Shown piece after piece: positions 1 through 5,701 of a DNA stretch of 18,918 bases (its first letter is position 1; every line of letters begins with the position of its first letter). The translations under genes were made by a program, and so were the position numbers. The notes below the pieces were generated by a model. That model saw only the letters and a program-made list of their open reading frames with translations, was not told the DNA's origin and made no database searches. The DNA lies in assembly GCA_014379045.1 (NCBI GenBank), contig JACMMK010000127.1, positions 1 to 18,918 of the forward strand, written 5' to 3'. The DNA comes from Burkholderiales bacterium. Its GTDB lineage: Bacteria; Pseudomonadota; Gammaproteobacteria; Burkholderiales; CAIKXV01.

Positions 1-425
1 CCGCGGTCGCCACGGCACCGCCGGGCGGCGCTGCAAGCTTAGGCGATCCTGCCGCAGAGCAGCGCGCATACGATGCTGCGCATCAGTTGCGCCGGATGGG
101 GAACTTCGCCGGCGCGATCGGTGCATTTCAGGCGTTCGTCAAGAGCGCGCCCAAGAGCAGGCTGACACCCGCCGCGCAGTACTGGATCGGCGATTCGCAC
201 TTCAATCTCCGCGAGTTCAAGACGGCGATCAGCACCCAGCGGCAGCTGATCGCGACCTGGCCGGACAACGAGAAGGTGCCAGACGCATTGCTCAACATTG
301 CGAGCTCGCAGAGCGAGATCGGCGACACCTCGGGCGCGCGCAGGACGATGGAGGATCTGGTCGCGCGCTATCCGTCTTCGGAGGCGGCCGAGCGTGCCAA
401 GCGCAGGCTCGCGCCGCGGAAATGA
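1..425 (+). CDS. cpoB: Cell division coordinator CpoB (YbgF), C-terminal part, 5' truncated
   Basis: The open frame runs in from the left edge (frame 3) and ends with TGA at 423-425, so the signal peptide and the N-terminal coiled coil lie outside the window. The visible 140 residues begin with an Ala/Pro/Gly linker, followed by YDAAHQL and TPR-type helical pairs: AIGAFQAFVKSAP, AQYWIGDSHFNL, AISTQRQLIATWP and ALLNIASSQSEIGD, ending RRTMEDLVARYPSSEAAERAKRRL. This is the typical C-terminal TPR block of periplasmic CpoB, which works with the Tol-Pal system and PBP1B to couple outer-membrane constriction to septal peptidoglycan synthesis. The gene classically follows pal. Its stop lies four bases before the queE ATG, so the two are probably one transcript. 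The assignment rests on the TPR pattern plus the cpoB-queE-queC gene order. Confidence 0.88.
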   Translation, partial: AVATAPPGGAASLGDPAAEQRAYDAAHQLRRMGNFAGAIGAFQAFVKSAPKSRLTPAAQYWIGDSHFNLREFKTAISTQRQLIATWPDNEKVPDALLNIASSQSEIGDTSGARRTMEDLVARYPSSEAAERAKRRLAPRK

Positions 426-429
426 TGCG

Positions 430-1155
430 ATGACCGCCACCGCCGTCGAGGCGCCGGGACGCGCCCGGATGCGCGACGACGGTGCCCACGAACGCACAAG
501 CACGGACGTACGCCGTGCCGGCTTGCGCATCACCGAGATCTTTCATTCGCTGCAGGGCGAGACGAGTCGCGTCGGGTTGCCCACGGTATTCGTGCGCCTC
601 ACCGGGTGCCCGCTTCGTTGCGGCTATTGCGATACCGCGTACGCGTTCCATGGCGGCCGCACGATGGCCATCGATGAGATCGTCGACGAGGTGGCGCGCT
701 ACCAGACGCACTACGTAACGGTCACCGGCGGCGAGCCCCTAGCGCAGCGCGGCTGCCTCGATCTCCTGTCGATGCTGTGCGACCGCGGCTGGTCGGTGTC
801 GCTCGAAACCAGCGGTGCGCTCGATGTCGCACCGGTCGATGCGCGCGTCTCGCGAATCGTCGACATCAAGACGCCCGGGTCGGACGAAGTTGCACGAAAC
901 CGGTGGGAGAACCTCGACCACCTGGGGATGCACGACGAGATCAAGTTCGTGTTGTGCAGCGAGGCCGACTATCTGTGGGCCAGGCAGATCCTGGTCGAGC
1001 GTGCCCTCGCGTCCCGCTGTCCGGTGCTGTTTTCGCCGTCGTACGAACAACTGCCGGCGGCGACGCTCGCCGAGTGGATCCTGCGCGATCGTCTTCCGGT
1101 GCGCCTCCAGCTGCAGCTGCACAAGCAGCTGTGGGGCGAGGCGCGGGGACGATGA
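430..1155 (+). CDS. queE: 7-carboxy-7-deazaguanine synthase QueE (radical SAM)
   Basis: QueE converts 6-carboxy-5,6,7,8-tetrahydropterin to 7-carboxy-7-deazaguanine in the cytoplasm, the ring-contraction step towards preQ0 and queuosine. From the ATG at 430 the protein has 241 residues. The hallmark start ITEIFHSLQGE is at about residues 34-44. The radical-SAM cluster motif C-x3-C-x2-C is at C60, C64 and C67, followed by GGEP at about 100-103. The roughly 30 residues before the conserved core are longer than usual, so the ATG at 469 is an alternative start. The open frame extends upstream to 298, but that part overlaps cpoB out of frame and looks like shadow coding. The Shine-Dalgarno is weak, which fits coupling to cpoB. 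The stop codon TGA (1153-1155) lies inside the GACGATGAG end of a repeat element and overlaps a possible ATG at 1152. Confidence 0.95.
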   Translation: MTATAVEAPGRARMRDDGAHERTSTDVRRAGLRITEIFHSLQGETSRVGLPTVFVRLTGCPLRCGYCDTAYAFHGGRTMAIDEIVDEVARYQTHYVTVTGGEPLAQRGCLDLLSMLCDRGWSVSLETSGALDVAPVDARVSRIVDIKTPGSDEVARNRWENLDHLGMHDEIKFVLCSEADYLWARQILVERALASRCPVLFSPSYEQLPAATLAEWILRDRLPVRLQLQLHKQLWGEARGR

Positions 1156-1278
1156 GCCCGCGAGGCCCGCGGCGAGGGGCCCGTCACCTGAAAGGTGACG
1201 GGATCGACGTAGCCGAGTCGGGCTTTCTCATCGTCGCTGGCGATCGTTCGACCCGGGACGTCGGGGAGGGACGATGAG
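1148..1278 (+). repeat. Interspersed palindromic repeat, copy 1, between queE and queC
   Basis: A single copy of a roughly 122-bp element that recurs twice at 11370-11617. It starts with GACGATGAG (1148-1156), whose inverted copy CTCATCGTC lies at 1227-1235. CCCG (1157-1160) can further pair with CGGG (1219-1222) across a short bulge. Inside sits a perfect 10-bp hairpin: CCCGTCACCT (1180-1189) pairs with AGGTGACGGG (1193-1202) around the loop GAA. A 34-bp linker (1236-1269) follows, ending in the purine-rich GGGGAGG, and the element closes with a second direct GACGATGAG (1270-1278) containing the queC ATG. It resembles a REP/BIME-type element in having nested palindromes in an intergenic space. 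It differs in carrying an open frame and the translation start of the next gene. The sequence structure is certain; the nature of the element is inference. Confidence 0.9.
1152..1277 (+). CDS. Repeat-borne 41-codon mini-cistron between queE and queC (hypothetical)
   Basis: An ATG at 1152-1154 overlaps the queE stop (ATGA), and the frame ends with TGA at 1275-1277, overlapping the queC ATG at 1274 (again ATGA). It spans the whole repeat copy. The peptide has 41 residues, with a basic start (MSPRGPRRGARHLKG) and an acidic centre and end (DGIDVAESG, then RDVGEGR). The frame holds no internal stop across the palindrome. Copy 3 (11492-11617) encodes a nearly identical 41-residue peptide with the same flanking geometry. 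I recognise no domain. It may be a real small protein, a frame kept open only so that ribosomes pass from queE to queC, or a by-product of the repeat. Hand comparison with copy 3 shows both silent and replacement changes, so selection on the peptide is not shown. Confidence 0.4.
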   Translation: MSPRGPRRGARHLKGDGIDVAESGFLIVAGDRSTRDVGEGR

Positions 1279-1975
1279 TCGGTCGAGCGGGCCGCTCCTC
1301 GCGCCCAAACCCGCGGTGGTCCTGCTGTCCGGCGGACTCGACTCGGCTACGGTGCTCGCGATCGTCAGAGCCGGCGGCTTTGCCGCGTATGCCTTGTCGA
1401 TCGACTACGGCCAGCGGCACCGGGCCGAACTCGACGCGGCCGCGCGCGTCGCGCAGGCGATCGGGGTGAGCGAGCACCGGGTGGTGACTGTAGATGTCGG
1501 CCAGTTCGGCGGCTCGGCGCTGACCGACGCATCGATCGCGGTGCCCATCGACGGGGTGAAACCGGGAATCCCGGTCACCTACGTGCCCGCGCGCAACACG
1601 CTGATGCTCTCGCTCGCCCTCGGCTGGGCCGAGGTCCTCGGCGCCAACGACATCTTCATCGGCGTCAACGCGATCGACTATTCCGGATACCCCGATTGCC
1701 GACCCGAGTACATCGCGGCATTCGAGGCGCTCGCGAATCTCGCCACGCGCGCCGGCGTCGAAGGGCGCGCGCTGCATGTGCGTGCGCCGATCGTGCAGCT
1801 CGACAAGGCGCAGATCATCGAACTCGGAACCCGACTGGGGGTCGACTATTCGGCTACGGTGTCGTGCTACCAGGCCGATGGGCAGGGTCGCGCCTGCGCG
1901 CGCTGCGACGCGTGCCGGTTGCGACGCGACGGCTTCGTACGCGCCGGCCTGCCGGATCCGACGGTTTACGCATAG
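1274..1975 (+). CDS. queC: 7-cyano-7-deazaguanine synthase QueC
   Basis: QueC is the ATP-dependent enzyme that turns 7-carboxy-7-deazaguanine into preQ0 with ammonia. The 233-residue length matches the family. The PP-loop pyrophosphatase motif SGGLDS is at residues 19-24, followed by YALSIDYGQRH and the substrate-pocket stretch YVPARNT. The zinc site is formed by C198, C208, C211 and C214 (SC followed by ACARCDAC). The ATG at 1274 is supported by the strong GGGGAGG just upstream and by the usual short lead before AVVLLSGG. Both this Shine-Dalgarno and the start codon lie inside the repeat element at 1148-1278. The gene after it starts two bases beyond its stop, so queE, queC and the transporter probably form one operon, with tRNA-Lys behind. 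Confidence 0.97.
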   Translation: MSRSSGPLLAPKPAVVLLSGGLDSATVLAIVRAGGFAAYALSIDYGQRHRAELDAAARVAQAIGVSEHRVVTVDVGQFGGSALTDASIAVPIDGVKPGIPVTYVPARNTLMLSLALGWAEVLGANDIFIGVNAIDYSGYPDCRPEYIAAFEALANLATRAGVEGRALHVRAPIVQLDKAQIIELGTRLGVDYSATVSCYQADGQGRACARCDACRLRRDGFVRAGLPDPTVYA

Positions 1976-1977
1976 CG

Positions 1978-3096
1978 ATGGAAGCGACCCCCTACACCGG
2001 CACCCTGGTCGCCGGGCTCGCCTTCGTGCTGGCGTTCGTGTTCGGTGCGGTCGCGCAGCGCACGAACTTCTGCACGCTGGGTGCGGTGTCCGACTGGATC
2101 AACATCGGCGACCTCGGCCGAATGCGCATGTGGCTGCTCGCGATCGCCGTGGCGACCGTCGCGGCCAACGCGATGCATGTGGCGGGGGTGGTCGACCTGC
2201 GCAAGTCGATCTATGTCACGCCGAACTTCACCTGGTTGTCGTATGTGATCGGCGGTGCGTTGTTCGGCGTCGGCATGACGCTCGGTTCAGGGTGCGGCAG
2301 CAAGACCTTGATCCGGATCGGCACCGGCAACCTCAAGTCGGTCGTGGTCTTCGTGTTCCTCGGCATCGCCGCGATGATGACGCTGCGCGGTCTGTTCGGT
2401 CTGTGGCGGGTCGAGTGGCTGCAACCGGTGGCGGTCAACTTCGAGCGTTGGTCGATTGCGAGCCAGGATCTGCCGACCGTGCTCGCCGGTGGCGGGGTGC
2501 CTGCACGCGCGCTCGTGCTCGGCTGTGCACTCGCCGTCTCGGTTGCGCTCGCCGCGTTCGTGTTCGCGAGCCGTGAGTTCCGCGCCAACCGCGAGGGCGT
2601 CGTCGGTGGTGTAGTGGTAGGGCTGGTGGTGGCGCTTGGCTGGTATGTCACGTCCAATCTCGGCTATCGCGAAAACCCCGATACGCTCGAGATGACCTTC
2701 TACGCGACCAATTCGCGCGCGGCCGAATCGTTCAGCTTCGTTGCTCCGGTGGCCTATACGCTGGAGCTGTTGATGGCGTGGACCGACAAATCGCTGCGGG
2801 TGACCTTCGGCATCGCGGCGGTCGCCGGGGTGATCCTGGGATCGCTGGCAATGTCGCTCGCCACCCGCACGTTTCGCTGGGAATCTTTCACCTCGGCGGC
2901 GGACATGCGCAATCACATGTGGGGCGGGGTGTTGATGGGGTTCGGTGGCGTCACCGCGTTGGGCTGCACGATCGGCCAGGGCATATCCGGCGTGTCCACG
3001 CTTGCGCTCGGCTCGTTCCTTACGCTGGCTTCGATCATCGCGGGGTCGGCGCTGACGATGAAGATCCAGTTCTGGCGGATGATGCGCGAACCCTGA
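1978..3096 (+). CDS. YeeE/YedE family (DUF395) membrane transporter, TsuA-like
   Basis: A 372-residue polytopic inner-membrane protein. It begins with a hydrophobic stretch (LVAGLAFVLAFVFGAVAQ) and has many glycine-rich helices. Family hallmarks are visible: RTNFCTLGAV with C32, GVGMTLGSGCGSKT with C106, and GFGGVTALGCTIGQG with C330. The last two are the repeated G-x-GC signatures of the two YeeE/YedE halves fused in one chain. Characterised relatives (TsuA) import thiosulfate through a line of cysteines, so uptake of a sulfur compound is the best guess; the substrate is not proven. The ATG at 1978 follows the queC stop by two bases. The frame is open further upstream, but that part overlaps queC and is rejected. 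A transporter of this kind is unexpected between queC and tRNA-Lys. Confidence 0.88.
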   Translation: MEATPYTGTLVAGLAFVLAFVFGAVAQRTNFCTLGAVSDWINIGDLGRMRMWLLAIAVATVAANAMHVAGVVDLRKSIYVTPNFTWLSYVIGGALFGVGMTLGSGCGSKTLIRIGTGNLKSVVVFVFLGIAAMMTLRGLFGLWRVEWLQPVAVNFERWSIASQDLPTVLAGGGVPARALVLGCALAVSVALAAFVFASREFRANREGVVGGVVVGLVVALGWYVTSNLGYRENPDTLEMTFYATNSRAAESFSFVAPVAYTLELLMAWTDKSLRVTFGIAAVAGVILGSLAMSLATRTFRWESFTSAADMRNHMWGGVLMGFGGVTALGCTIGQGISGVSTLALGSFLTLASIIAGSALTMKIQFWRMMREP

Positions 3097-3117
3097 GCGC
3101 GCGCCCTGGCGAGCGGA

Positions 3118-3146
3118 TTTGCGTCCTCGCCCGGAGCCGCTATAAT
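3118..3146 (+). promoter_or_regulatory. Promoter of tRNA-Lys
   Basis: A perfect sigma-70 -10 box TATAAT lies at 3141-3146, about 20 bases before the mature tRNA. A weak -35 can be placed at 3118-3123 (TTTGCG, 17-bp spacer) or 3119-3124 (TTGCGT, 16-bp spacer). The stretch after the -10 (CGGCGGC) is GC-rich, as in stringently controlled stable-RNA promoters, which would suit repression by (p)ppGpp. The -10 is clear; the -35 and the stringent control are inference. Confidence 0.65.
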
Positions 3147-3166
3147 CGGCGGCTTCGTTTCGCCGG

Positions 3167-3242
3167 GGGCCGTTAGCTCAGCCGGTAGAGCAGCGGACTT
3201 TTAATCCGTTGGTCGCCAGTTCAAATCTGGCACGGCCTACCA
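3167..3242 (+). tRNA. tRNA-Lys, anticodon TTT
   Basis: A complete 76-base cloverleaf. The acceptor arm GGGCCGT (3167-3173) pairs with ACGGCCT (3232-3238), with a G-U pair at position 1-72. The D-arm region is TAGCTCAGCCGGTAGAGCA. The anticodon stem GCGGA/TCCGT encloses the loop CTTTTAA, with anticodon TTT at 3200-3202, and the T-arm loop TTCAAAT is closed by CCAG and CTGG. Discriminator A3239 and an encoded CCA at 3240-3242 complete it. It decodes AAA and AAG. The 150 bases that follow contain no gene that I can support. They hold one 8-bp hairpin (GCTGCGCT 3333-3340 with AGCGCAGC 3345-3352) without a T-run. Confidence 0.98.
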
Positions 3243-3393
3243 TGTCGAACCGATGCATCGAACCGACGCTCGAGCCCATGCCGACGGATGCGAACCGAGG
3301 CATGATGCAACGCGACCGAACAGGCGATCCTCGCTGCGCTGTGAAGCGCAGCAAGCGGCGCGGCCAAGCGGCAGGTGCTGGTCGGTATCCCCG

Positions 3394-5025
3394 TCAAGGT
3401 CGACTGCGTGCGGCGATGAAGAGGTCACGGTCACGCGTGGTGTGCAGCGGCATCAGCACGAATTCTTCGAGCCCTTGAGCGCGCAGGGTCGCCGCTACCT
3501 GGTGCAGATGCACATAGAAGTTGTTGTGACCGAGCTGATTCGAGTCTGCCGCGTAGAACCCGGGGATTTCAGACGACGCGGTCCGAAACACGAACACGGC
3601 GGTGTTGATCCGATTCGCACTGCGGGTGGCGCCCCACAACTGGTAGATCGACGGGGTCGGCTTCGCATCGAGGGCGGCAGGGGGTCCCGGCGCATCGGGT
3701 CGGTCACGCGCAGGTTCGCCGCCGCCTTCGATCACGCGCAGCGCGAACGCGAAATCGCGTTCCGGCGCCGTCGCGCCGCGCGTCTGCAACGGCACCGGGC
3801 GCGGATCGATCAGCACGCGCTTAGGCTTCATCGGATCGTCGCCGAAGCGGCGGTAGATCGCCAGCGGCGTCTGGCCACGCACGGCGGCGCTCGCATCGTG
3901 GGCGCCGCGCTCGACCGGGTCGATCACGACGACGCGTGCGTCGTCTGGCAGGGCGCGCAGCAGCAGTCCGATGCCCGACGACGCATCCTGCAGATACCCG
4001 AGGCCGAGGTAGCCTGCGGTGACGGCAAGCGCGGTCCACCGTACCGCCGCGCGCACCTCGTTGCGGAATGCCCAGCAGAGCAATCCGAACGCGTACAGCA
4101 GGGACACGCCGAGGAAGCCGGAGAAAGCCGCGCCCAGACCGTCCTGCGAGATCGCTGCCCACGCCGCGACGTAGGCGACGAGTGCGCACAGTGCGGCGAG
4201 GCCGTAACGTCGCGCCAGCAGCACCAGATCTTCGCGGTCGCGGGCCGTGACGAGCAGCGTCAGCACCAGCGCAGAAGGCGGCAACCGGTAGGTGAGCAGC
4301 CCGCCGTCGACCACCGTCTTCAGGCAGTTCATCGCGGCGAATCCGTACAGCGCCAGCGCGACCGGATGCCAGCGATATCGGTCCGCGATCGAGGGCAGGG
4401 CAACGAGCGCGAACACACAGCCGAGGCTGAACAGCAGCGCGATCGCCCACCTTTCGACGGTGGCCACGTGCGGGATCAGCACCGCGCCGGTGTCGTAGGC
4501 GCCGACGTTGACGGGGGCGTTCGGGATGCCGGTGCCGCGCAGCCCCCCGAGCCATTGCAATGGCTGCGCGAGGGTGGACAGCGCTGTCTTCCCGACGTGA
4601 CTGTGCAGCAGCGTGTTGTACGTATTCACCTCGCCCGACCAGTGGTAACCGGACAACTGCCACGGTAGATCGAGCATGTCCTGGTACTCGAGGAGCGCGA
4701 TGAAGCCTATCCCGTGCGCGAAAGCCAGCGCGCCCAGCAGCAGAAAGCCTGCGCCGTACCCGTCGAGCGACCACCGACGCGTCTGTCGTAATGGCAAGGC
4801 TCCCGGCGCGCGCGAGGCCACGGATGCAAGCACGCACGCCATCGTCGCGCTGCCGCAGAGCAGGAACAGCGTCGCCCCGTCGGACGTGCTGTGGAACAAC
4901 GGATCGATGAACCCCTTGGCGACGATGCGTAGATGGTCCGACACGCGGATGCCCAGCGCCAGCGCGAGGCAACTTCCGCCGATCGCCCAGAGCGTCGCGG
5001 CCGGGCGCGGTGCGATGTCGTTCAA
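3394..5025 (-). CDS. Unrecognised polytopic membrane protein, coupled to a pilin-like gene
   Basis: From a TTG at 5025-5023 the protein has 543 residues. I do not recognise its family. About nine hydrophobic segments can be seen, at roughly residues 9-26, 50-70, 90-112, 190-212, 218-240, 246-260, 274-293, 297-320 and 328-346. A largely soluble C-terminal part of about 195 residues follows, with a strand-like ARVVVIDP and later FAFALRVIEGGG. A long hydrophilic loop (about 113-188) between segments 3 and 4 contains several Tyr, His, Trp and Asn residues. Many helices plus a large loop and a soluble tail recall GT-C glycosyltransferases, but no catalytic motif supports that. The TTG overlaps the TGA of the pilin-like gene (TTGA). 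No ATG start lies near, so coupled translation is likely. The frame continues upstream as a shadow through the pilin gene. Confidence 0.75.
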   Translation of the reverse strand: MNDIAPRPAATLWAIGGSCLALALGIRVSDHLRIVAKGFIDPLFHSTSDGATLFLLCGSATMACVLASVASRAPGALPLRQTRRWSLDGYGAGFLLLGALAFAHGIGFIALLEYQDMLDLPWQLSGYHWSGEVNTYNTLLHSHVGKTALSTLAQPLQWLGGLRGTGIPNAPVNVGAYDTGAVLIPHVATVERWAIALLFSLGCVFALVALPSIADRYRWHPVALALYGFAAMNCLKTVVDGGLLTYRLPPSALVLTLLVTARDREDLVLLARRYGLAALCALVAYVAAWAAISQDGLGAAFSGFLGVSLLYAFGLLCWAFRNEVRAAVRWTALAVTAGYLGLGYLQDASSGIGLLLRALPDDARVVVIDPVERGAHDASAAVRGQTPLAIYRRFGDDPMKPKRVLIDPRPVPLQTRGATAPERDFAFALRVIEGGGEPARDRPDAPGPPAALDAKPTPSIYQLWGATRSANRINTAVFVFRTASSEIPGFYAADSNQLGHNNFYVHLHQVAATLRAQGLEEFVLMPLHTTRDRDLFIAARSRP

Positions 5026-5534
5026 TACGGCGGACTCGCCGACCAGGTGGTCGTGCTGACACCGTTGGAAATGGTGACGATGCGCCCGCTTTTCGTCGTA
5101 AAGCGGATCTGGTTGGGACCGCTCAAGCACACCGGCCCCTGGTTGGGATTGAGGAAAAGCGTGCGACGCACCTCCGCCAGCGCCAGTTGCTGGGTCGGGA
5201 AAGGGCTCCTGTCCGGCATGCGCAGCGGGGCACTGTCGCACTGAACGAAATCGATGATGCGCAGATCGCCCGGCGAGTTCAGATAGGGGTTGCCACGCGA
5301 CTTGACCAGCATCATGGCGAACGAAGTCTGTTGCGAGGTTTGCACGGCGCCCACCAGCGCCTGGACGGCCGCGCGCTCCGAGTCTGCGCTGAGGCCGACA
5401 AAGCGCGGCACCGCCACTGCCGCGATCACACCGAGGATCACGATCACGGTGACCAGTTCGACCAGCGAGAAGCCCTTGGGCGCGCGGGCACGGGTACGAA
5501 CGGGCACGATGGGAGTGACGGATTGGATGGCCAT
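5022..5534 (-). CDS. Type IV pilin-like / pseudopilin protein with class III signal
   Basis: A 170-residue protein with a textbook prepilin leader: 21 basic residues ending in APKG, then F22 and the helix FSLVELVTVIVILGVIAAVA, with the conserved Glu at mature position 5 (E26). A prepilin peptidase (PilD) would cut between G21 and F22 and methylate Phe. The rest is a small globular head with two cysteines (in FVQCDS and PVCLSG) that could form a disulfide, and a strand-rich end (QIRFTTKSGRIVTISNG). The GFSLVELVTVIVILGVIAA type is common in MSHA-like pilins and general secretion pseudopilins. No assembly ATPase, platform protein, secretin or peptidase is in the window, so the protein must use machinery encoded elsewhere. 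Its only partner here is the membrane protein immediately downstream, joined by a TTGA overlap. Confidence 0.88.
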   Translation of the reverse strand: MAIQSVTPIVPVRTRARAPKGFSLVELVTVIVILGVIAAVAVPRFVGLSADSERAAVQALVGAVQTSQQTSFAMMLVKSRGNPYLNSPGDLRIIDFVQCDSAPLRMPDRSPFPTQQLALAEVRRTLFLNPNQGPVCLSGPNQIRFTTKSGRIVTISNGVSTTTWSASPPY

Positions 5535-5638
5535 ACGTGGCTAGCGGCGCAATCACCGCAACCTTGACCGTCGGGGAGCGCGCGTGTTGCGTATCTGCAA
5601 GTTGCCGGACCCCGCGCAGCGCGCAACGGGATCATTTC

Positions 5639-5667
5639 TTGGGTTCTGACAAAGCCGTTGCTATACT
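5639..5667 (+). promoter_or_regulatory. Probable promoter of the outer-membrane protein gene
   Basis: A -35-like TTGGGT (5639-5644) and a -10 TATACT (5662-5667) are separated by 17 bases, within the 167-base divergent gap between the pilin-like gene and the barrel gene. The -10 matches the consensus at five of six positions, the -35 at three. A GGAG Shine-Dalgarno at 5691-5694 and the ATG at 5702 follow. This region has a visibly lower GC content than the coding sequence around it. Confidence 0.5.
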
Positions 5668-5701
5668 TGAGTCAAAGCCCTGAAGAACCTGGAGTTTCGC
5701 G

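Noticed and set aside
298..429. Upstream extension of the queE frame inside cpoB
   Set aside because: Arg/Ser/Ala-rich shadow of cpoB; the ATG at 430 fits the family and the gene spacing.
1148..1278. GACGATGAG as a 9-bp target-site duplication of a transposon
   Set aside because: The same nine bases flank the element at an unrelated locus (gmk), so they belong to the element or to a fixed target preference rather than to a random duplicated target.
3333..3352. 8-bp hairpin GCTGCGCT/AGCGCAGC after tRNA-Lys as an intrinsic terminator
   Set aside because: It lies 90 bases beyond the tRNA and has no T-run on either strand, so there is too little to call a terminator.
3253..4668. Long plus-strand open frame (471 codons) opposite the membrane protein gene
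   Set aside because: Rich in Arg, Gln and His with no domain. It is the usual antisense shadow in GC-rich DNA, and the minus strand holds the hydrophobic protein coupled to the pilin-like gene.
5646..5667. CTGACA plus TATACT as a promoter pair for the barrel gene
   Set aside because: The spacer would be only 10 bases. TTGGGT at 5639, with a 17-base spacer, is the better partner.
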